Assembly (NCBI GenBank): GCA_025093555.1
Contig: JAIWNF010000051.1
Span: 1 to 64,000 of the forward strand
Reading direction: 5' to 3'
Origin: Circinella umbellata
Lineage: Eukaryota; Mucoromycota; Mucoromycetes; Mucorales; Lichtheimiaceae
Length of the DNA: 64,000 bases
In this document: one piece after another, positions 45,451 to 57,682 of the stretch
How the letters are laid out: every line of letters starts with the position of its first letter
How positions within the stretch are numbered: position 1 is the first letter of the stretch
Translations under genes and position numbers: made by a program
The notes under the pieces: generated by a model
Databases searched by the model: none
What the model saw: only the letters and a program-made list of their open reading frames with translations
Told to the model about the DNA's origin: nothing

Positions 45451-46656
45451 ATGGGTAAAGCACAAAGTAAACTTACAACAGAACAGTTAGTCGACTTACA
45501 AAAACATACTTATTGTAAGTATACTACTTTAAACTTATATTTATACATACACGAGTATACATATATCAACTTTTCTTCTACGTATTCATTGTATTCATAT
45601 ATATATAGTTGATAAGAAAGAACTTCAACAATGGTAATATTATATATGTATCAAATAATAGATCTATTTTAAAAATGATAATAACACAATGAAAAACCAT
45701 GACAACCACTATGTTGGCGATTACTTTTTTTTCCATTTTAGGTACAAAGGTTTCCTTAAGGATTGTCCATCAGGTCAACTTGAAAAAAACGAATTTCAAA
45801 AAATTTATAAACAATTCTTCCCATTTGGTGACTCTTCTGGTTTTGCCAGTTATGTATTTAATGTCTTTGATGAAAATAAAAATGGTATAATTGATTTCAA
45901 AGAATTTATTTGTGCTTTATCAATAACAAGTCGTGGTCGTGTAGATGAAAAACTTCTTTGTAAGTATTTTAGCTTAGTTATTTTACGTACGTACTCTTTG
46001 ACATTTTAATTAATTTAGTATTTATTTTAGGGACATTCCAGGTAAAGAAATTGTTCATCTTTTAGTATCAATATATAAGATCTATCGAACCCCTTCCCAC
46101 ATCATCACAAAATAATAATAATAATAATAATAATACGTACAGAAAGAACAGCAGAATAATAATGTACTTGATAATGTGGATGATATATATATATATATTT
46201 ACATTTTAATTTAACATATAAATACGTAGTTGTATGATATAGATAATGATGGTCGTATCAACCGTGAAGAAATGTTACGTATTGTAGAGGCCATTTATAA
46301 AATGATTGGAAGCTTTTGGCAACAATTACCCGAAGATGAAGATACACCTGAAAAACGTGTACAAAAGATTTTTAATTTAATGGATTTGGTAAATATTTTA
46401 ATATATCAAAAACAGTATAAACTATTTTCTTCTTCTTCTTCTTCTTCTTCTTCCCCAACCCCTCCGCAAAATAATTCTATATGACATCATATGAGAACAT
46501 TTCTTAATCATAAAACCACCCCTTTGGGGGAGGGTGGTGTCTATAATAAAATAATAGGATCAAGATGGTTGTTTAAGCATGACAGAATTTAAGGAAGGGT
46601 CGAAAAAGGATCCTACGGTTTTACAAGCCCTTGGTTTATATAATAGTCTTGTTTAA
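45451..46656 (+). CDS. NCS1: Neuronal calcium sensor 1 / frequenin homologue
   Basis: Six exons join in frame: 45451-45514, 45609-45633, 45742-45959, 46031-46041, 46230-46388, 46558-46656, giving 191 residues (family 190). It starts MGKAQSKL with Gly2, the N-myristoylation signal. EF-hand loops are visible as [26 protein letters not shown] and [11 protein letters not shown]; the first EF-hand is the usual degenerate one ([13 protein letters not shown]). The end, [17 protein letters not shown], matches the family. In yeasts frequenin activates the phosphatidylinositol 4-kinase Pik1 and is calcium-myristoyl switched. Exon 4 is only 11 nt (GGACATTCCAG), and the last exon is separated by a 169-bp intron that carries a CTT repeat and a short hairpin. 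Confidence 0.93.
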
Positions 46657-47567
46657 TAATTTTATTATTTTTCTTACATCTAAATTAACAGTACTAGATA
46701 ATGATATACTGTACATTAATTATTATTAATAAATTACACACAACTGTAGAAAAAAAAAATGTAATACGTAATGTGGAGACATTTTTATCATGTTTTTTTA
46801 CCTCTTTGTTTTAAATATCTACTACGTATATTCCATTGTTCTTTCTCTTTATGTTTTTTTTGTCTCTTGATTATTTCGTGATGTTATGCATACGTAGAAC
46901 TGACTATCGTATTGAATATTCTACGATTATAAATCAGCAATAAGAATATATAATCAAACATCCAGTAGGTATTGAAAGATCTTTTCCAAAAACTGTATGT
47001 TGGGTACTGCCCTACTTACAATTACCAGTTACATCTATAGATCTCATGATAAATTATCTACATTATACTACTTATGCTAGTATTATTGCTTACTAGAAGC
47101 AATAATAATATAGTGATTATAACCACCTTATTGATGTTCTTGTTCTCTATTCTTAATGATGATTATAGTATATACATACTAGAATGTTTTTATGTGCAAG
47201 AAGTAATAGTTTACTATTAACGAAATCTAAAAAAAAAGAGTCAATAAGGTTATGTATCTATAGTTACAACGAATTAAAAGAAAAGCATTATGTAATTTTC
47301 GCTTTGATAAAAAGATAATAAGTTCTATTTGAATCATCTAAAGGTATACGAATTATATTTTTTAACTCTTGTCACCTAGCAACAAGTGAATCAAATAAGA
47401 GTACTTTTGTAAGCTGAAGCAAAAAAAAAGGTTATTTTATCAAAAAATACAATCCCAGATTTTTTTTTTTCACTTTTTTTTTTTTTTTAAAAAATAATAA
47501 TAATAATAAGTTGTCAGTATATATATAACTAATCAATAGTCATAATAATCTTGGACACATTTATTTG
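46657..47567. other. Intergenic, no gene seen
   Basis: AT-rich spacer with TACGTA hexamers and poly-T/poly-A runs before the chromodomain gene. Confidence 0.6.
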
Positions 47568-50500
47568 ATGAATAAAACAGAAGAAGATGACGGTAATTCT
47601 ATGGGGGATGAAAACATGTTTGAAGTTGAAAAAATTCTTGCCATGAAAGAAGAATTTGGCATGAGACGATACTTGATTAAATGGAAGAATTATGACGATA
47701 GGTGAGAAAGTAAGTTGATTCTTTTTTTTTTTCTTTTTTTTTTAGCTTTTTCTTTTGACTAATAACATATTTTTTTTTTTATATAGCTCATATTTTTACT
47801 TTTTATTCTACGAGACCCAACAGTTACCTTTTTGGATAAAACAAGCATTTCTTAATACGTTATATTATATGTGTATTATATAGTGAAAATAGCTGGGAAC
47901 CAGAAGATAATTTAAGTTGCCCTGAATTACTTGAACAATTTAAAGCAACTGTCAACAAACAACCACCTCCTCCAACATTAAGAGTTAAGCTTGGATCGTT
48001 AAATTCAATTTCTAATTCTCCTTCTTCTTTGACTCCTTCTTCGTCAAAGACTGTATTACCTCAAAAGGTATATAATTTTAACACGGTTTAAAGCGCATAA
48101 TTTATTATCAGACGCGTAAAAAAAAAATAGCGATCTCTCACACACACATATATATATGTATATATATTATTAGCGATCTTTGTCAGAAAACAAACAATCA
48201 CATAATTCATATTCTAAACCAGGTAATAATAATAATAAAGAAATAATATATCACTTGTCGATTTTTTTTTCTTGCTTATTTACATTTAATTCTTGACATG
48301 TTGAATAATTAGATCAGATCCGTGAAGAAGAATCATCAACGCCATCACAGGTTACTGGATCTCCAACACAAAAAATGTCAACAGAAAAATTTAAATCGAA
48401 ATCGAGTACTATTTTACGTAAATGCTGTTTCTTTTTTTTTTTTTCTTGTTAACTATATATTAAATTATTTCGTTGAATTGAAATATATATATATATATCA
48501 TTAATAGGTATTCAAAATGAACGACTACGACAACATACCCATCGACGAGAAACGACATCCTCATCATCCATATCACCATCACCATCACCACCAACCACAA
48601 CCAAGCCTTCTTCTCCTTCTATATCAGCATCAGCATTATCTTCATCATTAGCATTGCCATCATCGAAACCTTTTTCTATAAATTCAACAACAAAACCTAA
48701 ATCAATTCCACTTGCTATAAGTCGATTACGTGATCCAAGATTAGCACGACAAAGACAAACTACTACTACTACTACTACCACTTCATCTACAACAACGACA
48801 CGTCCAATAACTTCACGACCACTACCACCACAACCTACTCCTACCACATCTACTATTTCAACTCCTACTACTCATAACTATTCTGTCGATCCAAATAATG
48901 ATTCCAAACCTATTTCTTGGCGAGGTAATATCATTGGTAATATTGAACCTTCAGCTGATATACAAATGATTTCAGTTCCAGCCAAATGTCCAAGAAGTGC
49001 TATCGTGAATGATTTTTTACAAAGTTCTGAAAGGTTTAATGGAGGACATAAAATATTACGATTAACAGCATTTATTAAATTAAAAGTATTGGAACGATTT
49101 TTTAATGCAGCTCGTGTTTGTCTTTTGGATTTAAATCATGCAGGATCCAATCAAATTGGATATGGAAAACTGGCTCGTTTTCTTATGGTGAATGAAGTGG
49201 TAAAGAAGTTTTTTTTTAAAAAACAAAAAAAAAGAGAGAGAGAGAGAGAGGGGGGGGTAACTAAATAGGATAACTTATATTCAAATTTCATAAATAGGCA
49301 GGACTTGTTCATTTAAATGATCGACCTACGGATGTTTTAGCCATTGTTCATTGTACAGATAAATTAGCAAGTGGTTGGAAACTTGGATTTCGTTCCAATA
49401 AAACATTATTAGGTATCTTTTTAGAAGATATGCCAAAATATCCTCAATTCCCTCGGTCAACAATTGAATTGAAAGATTGGCCTTTACTTAAATCATCATC
49501 CATAAAAACATATGATTGGCAATTATTGTTAACTAGTTTACAATTTCCTCCTCACGTAAGTTTTTATATACTATTTAAATTTATGGGGGTACATGGATTT
49601 TTATTATTATTATTATTTGTTAGTTTATCAAGGCAATTCATCAAGAAACACACATGGAAATTTTTGGTACTTCACTATGGGCTAACATGCTTCAAAATGC
49701 ACATAATGTATATAAAACAACAGTCAAAAGAGTTTATTCAAGATTATTATTGGTAATATTTTGTTATTGAGAAAAAGAAATTGAATAATGAATAATTATT
49801 ATGAAATTAAACCTAATAACACTCCAAATGTATAATAGTTTGATCGATCGGATGATAGTATATTTAAAACAAACTTGTATAAATACAAACGATCTAACTG
49901 GAATACTACATTTTGGCAATTTGGATTATCCAATCTTTCATTGGCTATCATACCTTCACCTACTGAATCATTCCCTCGAAACTCTGGTAATAATAATAAA
50001 AAAAAGTGGGGGAGGGTGGAAGGATGAAATTGAGAGAATAATAAGGTGACTGACCAAATCCTTTTATTTTATTAAGGTGGTTACATAACAACGGATGCAG
50101 AAAATATTATACATAATCCTGAAATTCTTTGTGAAATAACCAATACGGTCGATACATTAAATAGACATCCTTTAACATTATCTAAATGGCGATTTGTTTT
50201 AAAGGATGATATATTAACACAATTAAAAACACGAACCAAAGGTGTTAAAGAGGCACAAAAGTATATATAAGAAATAATTTTATTTATTGAATGAATAGAT
50301 TACATTTTTTATCTTTAATTTTTAACTTTTATTATTATATCAAATAGAATTCAAGCAGCCATTGTTAATCTTTCCATTCTCTTGTCTCAAGATAAATGTG
50401 AAATAATGCGTAATTGGATGATCGATGTAAGTTTTCAAAGGTGGATAGAGTTATGTATAGATGGAAAAAAAAATCAGTTATTAAATTTAAATGATTATCA

Positions 50501-50703
50501 TTATTTAGAATACAAAATATCCTAATGAAAGTACAGCTACTGTTAAATGGGCTGAAAAGATTGTTCGAAGATATCATGAAGAACATGAATATTTCGTTTT
50601 GGTAGATGATATAGGTACAATGAAATCTCATTCAGGTTGCCTCGATCGTTCATCTTCACGTGATCTTTTGAATCTTTTTTGTGTACCATCACCAACAGAT
50701 TAA
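47568..50703 (+). CDS. Chromodomain protein with SPOC-like C-terminal half
   Basis: Eleven exons join in frame: 47568-47701, 47884-48067, 48174-48222, 48313-48417, 48508-49199, 49298-49555, 49624-49752, 49839-49986, 50077-50260, 50348-50426, 50509-50703, giving 718 residues. Residues about 17-65 are a chromodomain with a plausible methyl-lysine cage F18, W39, Y42 (RRYLIKWKNYDD, NSWEPEDNL). A long Ser/Thr/Pro-rich linker follows, then from about 293 a folded region opening SWRGNIIGNI and containing KLARFLMVNE, VLAIVHCTDKL and WKLGF that resembles SPOC domains; the rest (about 470-718) is helical and unrecognised. This layout recalls Chp1-like and related heterochromatin effectors that bind H3K9me. 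Placement is an inference; the chromodomain itself is clear. It is not transposon-derived: introns interrupt it and no integrase is near. Confidence 0.75.
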
Positions 50704-51179
50704 TTACTTGGAAATAAGCGAGAATAATAAAATATAAAATGGCTGGTACATCTTAATATATAACTTGTAAAACATGATATTTTCACTATTTTATGATATG
50801 TAATATAGGGTTGCTTTTTGAAGATACTACATACATAGTTAAAAGATATGCGAGATCAAATATGTAGTAAATGTACTAGACATGTTTTTTCTTATTATTT
50901 AGTTATACTATCAGTATAGAATACACTATAGTAGTAGAACCTTCAGTAATAAGCATTCCTCTTCTCTCATTGGATGGGTGGCTTTGTTTCAAATAATTCA
51001 TTGGTTCACCTATTTTTTTTTTCAGAATTACCGTAAACGCGTACATGTTTGAGACCACATTTTTTTTTCTATATCCCGACTTCTCTCCAGATACTTCTTC
51101 CCTCTCTTTTTTTTGATTTTTTTTTACGAAGACTCCTATCCTCGCCCCATTTCCACCCTTTTTTTTCCCTTATATATAA
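50704..51179. promoter_or_regulatory. Promoter/5' flank of RanGAP gene
   Basis: Spacer with T-rich tracts (51008-51125) and a pyrimidine-rich leader directly before the RanGAP start codon. No gene seen. Confidence 0.35.
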
Positions 51180-52547
51180 ATGACTGAACCAATTAACAAT
51201 TATACTTTCGAAAACAATACTGTTTTTTCCATTGTTGGAAAAGGGTTAAAATTGAATACCTCAGATGACGTTAGTGAATTCGTTGATACTATTCTTCAGA
51301 TGGACCGTCTTGAAGTAATCCGTCTCAGTGGTAATACAATTGGTGTTGAAGCTGCTGAATCATTAGCTGCTGCATTAAAGACCAAGTCTACTCTTAAGGT
51401 AAGAACTTAAAAAAAAGGGGGGGAGGTAGTTTAAGGTAGGAGAGAGAGAGGGAAAGAATAAATAAAAACAAAATAGTGAACTATTTAATATATTATTAAC
51501 CTATTTAAACATATAAAATATTTATTATACCAGCGTGCTTTATTGTCTGATATTTTTACAGGTCGATTATTATCCGAGATTCCATTAGCTTTGAAAGCTT
51601 TATGTGATGCTTTTGAAGAAAACCCATTGATTGAACTCGATTTAAGTGACAATGCTTTTGGACCTGCTGGTGCAGAACCTTTGATCGACTTTTTATCCAA
51701 CACAAAAACACTTGAAATTTTACGATTAAATAACAATGGTCTTGGTATTGGTGGTGGTACTATGATTGCCAAGTCTTTACAAGCTTGGGCTGATAAATGT
51801 AAAGCTGAAAACCGTCAATCTACTTTACATACTGTCATTTGTGGTCGCAATCGTTTAGAAGATGGCAGTGCACCTTCTATTGGATTAGCTTTTGCTGCTC
51901 ACGGTACTCTTAAAGTGGTTCGTATGCCTCAAAATGGTATTCGTCCTACTGGTATTTCTCAATTAGTACGTGGTCTTCGTCAATGTAAAGAATTAGAACA
52001 TTTGGATTTACAAGATAATACGTTTACTGCCAAAGGTAGTAAAGCACTTGCCAAGTCTATTTCAAGCTGGCCTGATTTACAAGTATTAAATGTGGGTGAT
52101 TGTTTACTTTCCAAGAGAGGTGGTCTTGTTTTAACGGAAGCCTTGTGTCAAGGTCATGTACCCAAATTGACTCATTTGCACTTGCAATACAATGAAATTC
52201 GTGCTGATGCTATTTTAGTCTTATCTGAAGCTGTACGCACTCATTTAAAAGAATTACAACATTTGGAATTGAATGGTAATCAATTTGATCCAGAAATGCG
52301 AGAAACTCAATCATTAATAGATGCTTTGGCTCTTTGGTCTCATGAAAATGCATTGGATGATTTGGATGATATGGAAGAAGTGGATAGTGAAGAAGAAGAT
52401 GATGAAGAAGATGAAACAGAAAGTGAAGAAGAAGATGAATTAGTTAAGAAAGCAGAAATGAATGAAAAGAAAGAACCTTTGGTACAAAGTGATGATTCTA
52501 AAGCAGAACAAGAATTAGTTTCTCAATTAGAGAAAACTCATATCTAA
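51180..52547 (+). CDS. RNA1: Ran GTPase-activating protein (Rna1/RanGAP1)
   Basis: Two exons join in frame: 51180-51398 and 51534-52547, giving 410 residues (yeast and fission yeast about 386-407). The body is a run of leucine-rich repeats of the RanGAP type (IRLSGNTIGVEAAESLAAAL, LIELDLSDNAFGPAGAEPL, LEHLDLQDNTFTAKGSKAL). The sequence DIFTGR at the start of exon 2 contains the catalytic arginine position, R84 here, equivalent to Arg74 of fission yeast Rna1. The C-terminus is strongly acidic (about residues 350-390). It stimulates GTP hydrolysis by Ran in the cytoplasm and so maintains the Ran gradient for nuclear transport. No SUMO-targeting C-terminal domain of the animal type is seen, as usual in fungi. 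Confidence 0.95.
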
Positions 52548-53104
52548 TTTTATATTTTAAAGATTTGTACCCCCCCCTCCCCTATCCACCCTAAAACTCT
52601 TACACTTCTTTTCTTATCGAACTACAATGATTTATATATATATATACACTTTTTTTTTTCTTTTTTTTTTACATCTTTTTCATATAAGCAAACTTTTGTC
52701 TTTTGAAAAAAAAAACACGTATCGATTTGTCACGCATACAAGAATATTTGCATAATAACATTAATCATCATTTCATAATAGTTTCTCTCGCTCCTTTTTT
52801 TTTCTTTTCTTTTCAGAGTAAGAAAATAACTTTATTATATAAGCAAACTAGATAGTTCTTTATATATAAATGTATATAACATAATGTTTATATATCAAAT
52901 GTAAAAATATAAGAGTAATAAATGCGAAAATAGTGGGTGTTGGGGGGGGGTATTGTTGTAATACATCAAATGCAAAAGAGTGTAAAGAACAAGTGTTATA
53001 TATATAAGCGTGAGGGTATGTATATAGATAAAAAGAAAAAAAAAGGAGAATAAGGGAATATTAATAATAAACAAGGATCATATGATTAGATAAAACACCC
53101 CTTA
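52548..53104. other. Intergenic between convergent genes
   Basis: 3' flanks of RanGAP (plus) and endopolyphosphatase (minus). Poly-C and poly-G runs at 52569-52580 and 52941-52949. No coding signal. Confidence 0.6.
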
Positions 53105-54941
53105 TTAATAATTATCATCTTCATCATCATCATCATCAATAGGGAATGTTTCATTTTGTGTACGAACAAACATGTTTCTTGTATAAGCATTCCACATTGT
53201 ATCTGATTCACCTTCAATCATATACTTTGCAAACTTGAATAAACTGGGTGCTGATAAATCTTTTAAATCATAATCACTTTCAGTTGAATATTCAAGTTCA
53301 TATTCCAATGGTTTTTCTAATAAATGATCCTGTTCCCATCGAGTAATATTTGCATAATATTGATCATACCCTAACAGGGTTGGACCTTGTAAAGAATCTG
53401 TGTAACGATAAATCCGTACAGTTGGATAATAGACAGGTAAAATCGATGGAGACACATGAATAGCCACAAGATTTTGATCATCCTCTTCTCCTGGTGGCGT
53501 TTTTTGTGTATCCTTGGGTACTTCAATAGATGCATACATATCTCGAAGCCAATCCACATAACGTTCAATATTTCTTGAAATATGAAAATCGACATGACCA
53601 TCCTCTTCTTCTTCTTCTTTCATTTGTTGTATTAATTTTTTCTTTTTCTTTGTTGTTGCCATTGTTCCTGATGTGGATACTATTTCATTTGTAGAATGTT
53701 GACTGTCATATAATAAAAAGTGGTCCATATTGAGATGACCAAAGAAATGACCCGCAATAATATTATTGTGATTCGAAGTAATATTAAGGTATTGACGAAA
53801 ACAAGAAGTTCGATAATCCCTTGGAGAGGGTGGGACATGACCGATAATGAAAACCCGTTTTTTATCTTTTTCAGCTTGTTTTAAAGTAGTATCAAACCAA
53901 TCCATATGATCTCTTGCAGGACCTTCCTTGTTTATATTACAACTTTGAACAGCTTTGTTCTTTTTAATAAAATACATTGTATTTAATGAAATAATTCGCA
54001 AGTTTTTTCCGATATCTTTTGTAAAATAACCTCCTTGTAAAAAAGTATTTCTTTCATTGGATGGAATATAGTCTTGCCACAAATTAACGAAAAAAGGTAA
54101 AATGTCATCATGACCCACAATACGATTGTGAGGATAAATATCATTATTACCAAGACAAGGAATAATAGGAATTCCATTATCAAAAGTATCTGACATCATA
54201 TCTGTTACTAATCGATTTAATGTAAGTATATGATTTCTTTTTCTGCTTTCTTTCCGATCCCAATCATGTCTAAATGAAAATTATTATTATTAAATCGTAA
54301 TAAAATGAACAATTAAAAAAAAAAAAAAAACCTTAAAAAATTACCTTGAATTATCACCAGTCCAAATGACAAAATCTACTTTGTCTTTCCAATTTCGTGC
54401 AACCCAATTCAAAGTTTGTTGTGCTAATTCTAAAGGTGTATCACATTTTTCGAAAGGTGCTCCAAATCTACCAGCTGGATTATGTTTTCTTGTTGTTTTA
54501 AAAAGAGGGTCTTGTTGTTTCTGTTGTTGTAGTTCAGCATAACGATGACAAGCCGTTTTTACTGATGTGCCTTCTTTATAATTTAGATCGATCTATATAA
54601 ATATATAATTTTAATACCTCAAGATTGTTTTCCACATAATAAGTAATAAGTAGTAATAATAATAATAAATACATTACATGAAAATCTGTGATTTGCATAA
54701 AATAATGATAATTTGTACCATTATCATTATCATTATCATTATCATAGTGAGGTTGTTTAGGATGATTAGAAGAAGAAGATGGTTTCTTAAATCTTAAACA
54801 GCCTTGCCAAGGATGACCTCCCATCCTTCCAACTGAAGTTAAAGGATTACATTGACTAAAGTCCGCGACTTTATGAAAGAAACACCAAAAAGTGAATACT
54901 AATACACCAATAATAAGAAAATAAAATGATTTTGCTGCCAT
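53105..54941 (-). CDS. PPN1: Endopolyphosphatase (vacuolar, PPN1 type)
   Basis: Three exons on the minus strand join in frame: 54941-54678, 54592-54345, 54269-53105, giving 558 residues. An N-terminal hydrophobic segment (FYFLIIGVLVFTFWCFF) suggests a type II membrane protein. The calcineurin-like metallophosphatase motifs appear in order: DFH (TDFHIDLNYKEGTS), GDNSRHD, GNND, GHVPPS and HFFGHLN, so the metal-binding set is complete. YKEG, CHRY and FGAPFEKCDTP are typical of this family, which cuts long inorganic polyphosphate chains in the vacuole. Splice junctions restore DFH|ID and SR|HD motifs exactly, which supports the exon model. The acidic C-terminal tail of Asp/Glu is variable. Yeast Ppn1 is matured by vacuolar proteases; whether that holds here cannot be seen. 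Confidence 0.92.
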
Positions 54942-56419
54942 CCAAATACGAATACTAAATACACTACACTTCTTGTATATATATATAAAAGAAAGAAAGA
55001 AGAATAAAAAATAAAGTGAAGAAGAAGTAAAAAAAAGTAAAGAAAAAAAAAAAAAAAGAAACGAAAGAAACGAAATAGAAGGGTTCAAAAAGAATTAGTT
55101 TCGGGAATGTTTGTGTTTCCTTTTTATAATGTTCTGTTACATTTCAACTTTTTGTTATAATGATTCGATTGACCAAGTTAACTCAAGTGGCTTTTTCTTT
55201 CTTTCTTTCACTTTCCGTAAAGTATTATTATTATAGAACAATAACTTGCAATTATCCAGTCGTACAACCGCGTGTAAAAGATTTTGACGTTTTATTGGAA
55301 AATCATCATGCCCTTTATTTAAAACACGGAACAAAAAAAAAAAAAAAACTACGCATAATGCAAAACTTTATTAGCGAACTGTTTTTAAGTTATCCAGGAC
55401 AAAACTTCAATAATAATATCGAGAGAAAACCCCTACCCCCATGATCGGATCCACACCATTTTAATTATGAATGATGATGATGATGTTATGCTGATGATTT
55501 TTTTATTTGTGTTATCTCTTCAATTCTTTTTTTTTTTGGTACCATCAGTACTTAAAAAAAACCTGTCGTGTAACTAACTAAAATAACTTCCTAAAACTTA
55601 CATTACTTTACATTATAAAAAAAAAGGGGGGGGGAGGAGTGGGGGAGTCGCGTGGTCTTTCCTCTTTCATTCATTTGTTATAAAAAAAAAGACAGTGCGC
55701 ATGCATCAAATCAGCATGTTACTTTATTTTATTTCCTCTTCCGCTTCTCTTCCGGTCTTCTTCTTCTTGTTCTTATTATGTTTACAACCTGTCTTACCAA
55801 AATATCCTTAACCCCTCATAAGTAATAACAGAGAAAACCAGCTGATACAATTGTATTATGTAAATACATAAATTAAATAGCAATAACAATAATGTAATAT
55901 TGCTATTTACCAATTAAGGTTCTTAAAAATACCTCACTGATTATCATGTTACAGCTCAGTTTTTTGGTCACAAAAAGAAGATTAAGCTTTTTTTTTTTAA
56001 TGATAGAAATGACGTATTTATCAGTTTTAACATATATATCCATTATTGTTTTTTCTCTCCGTTCCTGGTTCCTATTTCATCTTCTTTTATATTCTTGTAA
56101 AGAAAGAGATGTCTTTTACATATAAAGCTTAATATTTTTATCTTTTTAGTGAATAGATTTTTCAACCAGATAAAATCCAGTTATATAATGCAAAAAAGTA
56201 GAAAAAAGGGATCCCACGGATTTCTTCTCACCAACTCAACCGAATCACCAAGAAATTTTCTCATTTGATTGGCCAACTGACAAGTAAAAAATAGATTAAG
56301 CAGTCATGGAATAAAAAAAATTTTCTTGTTGAAAGTTGCTTGAACTTGACTCTTTTTTTTTCCCCATTTTTGTGTTTCGTTCTCTTTCCCTCCCTTTTAC
56401 ATACTTTTTTTTTGTCCAA
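54942..56419. other. Intergenic, no supported gene
   Basis: Divergent spacer between endopolyphosphatase and eL22. A 94-codon plus-strand frame at 55160-55444 has no recognisable features and a Lys run from a poly-A tract; I do not call it. A pyrimidine-rich leader (56350-56415) precedes the eL22 start, as is common for ribosomal-protein genes. Confidence 0.5.
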
Positions 56420-56534
56420 ATGGCTCCCGTCAAGACTACCACCGTCAAGAAGTCCAAGTTCGTCATTGATTGCTCGGCTCCTGCCAATGACAAGATCTTT
56501 GATGCTGCTGCCTTTGTAAGTTTTATACATATAC

Positions 56535-56585
<51 letters not shown>

Positions 56586-56894
56586 CATATAATTGATATA
56601 CTTATTCTATCTATTTATATATTATAGGAAAAATTCCTTCATGATCGTATCAAGGTTGAAGGCCGTACCAATAACTTGGGTGAATCCGTAACTATTTCCC
56701 GTACTGCTGATAACAAGATCATTGTTGGTGCCAACATTGCTTTCTCCAAGCGTTATTTGAAGTACTTGACCAAGAAGTTTTTGAAAAAGAACCAAATTCG
56801 TGATTGGTTACGCGTTATTGCTACTGATAAGCAAACCTTCGAACTTCGTTACTTCAACATTGCTAATGATGAAGCTGATGAAGATGAAGAGTAA
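56420..56894 (+). CDS. RPL22: 60S ribosomal protein eL22
   Basis: Two exons join in frame: 56420-56515 and 56628-56894, giving 120 residues, slightly shorter than animal eL22. Diagnostic blocks: [71 protein letters not shown] and FELRYFNI, with the acidic tail. It is part of the large ribosomal subunit near the exit tunnel. Codon use is clearly biased (AAG, ACC, ATC, GGT), unlike the AT-rich codons of neighbours, as expected for a highly expressed gene. The intron is 112 bp and carries a long GT run, see 56538-56584. Confidence 0.97.
56538..56584. repeat. GT microsatellite in the eL22 intron
   Basis: About 47 bp of (TG)n located 22 bp after the donor site and ending 43 bp before the acceptor. 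Confidence 0.95.
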
Positions 56895-57682
56895 ACCAAA
56901 AAATAATCTTCATTATCATTATTATTTTTTAAAATAAAAAAACAAAATGGCCAGAAAAGAAATGGGTGAGACGAGAACGAACCCGCCGGGCAATTTTTTT
57001 TCAAAAAAAAAGTTTTTTTTTTGTTATAACATGCTCGCAAATCACAATCTCTGTGGAATATATATACATCACCAAGACAACCAAAAAAAGAAAAACGCGA
57101 AAAGATGCCTAACAACGAAAAAGCGATTTCTTATGCAAAAAAAAAAAACCACACGAGAGATTTTATGAGTATGAGTTGTGTCTTTTATAAGGGTTTTCTT
57201 TTTTTTTTTTGCAAGGTGCATAAAATGGTTACACATTTAATGAAAAAAAGGGGGGGTGATTGAAGATTATTATACATGGACATAAAAAAAAGATCAAACA
57301 ACAGTCAAATGAAATCATATATCGAATATTTTCTTTAATATGGACAACACTCACACGTACAAACACACATTCAGGGGGGGGGGAGTGGGCTGGTAATATA
57401 GTAAAAAGAGAGAATGATTTTTTAGGGGCCCTTTTAAAGTAAGTTATTTCTTTTTTTTCTTTTTTCTTCTCATTCTTTTTTTATTTTATTTTTATCAATA
57501 AAAAAAACATCGATTTATCAAATCAAATAAAACTTGTACGTACCACAATAATAATAACAATGATAATAACAATGATAATGATAATGATAATGATGACAGT
57601 GATAATAATGATTTAGATATCTTTATAATTTACAGCTTTCTACACTACTCGAATTCTCAATTTCTCTTTAATAAATTAATAC
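56895..57682. other. Intergenic with ATAATG-type simple repeat
   Basis: No gene seen. A degenerate tandem of ATAATGATAA units lies at 57548-57613. G runs at 57249-57255 and 57374-57383. Confidence 0.6.

Noticed and set aside
55160..55444. 94-codon plus-strand frame upstream of eL22
   Set aside because: Contains a poly-Lys run from a poly-A tract and no recognisable feature; not enough support.
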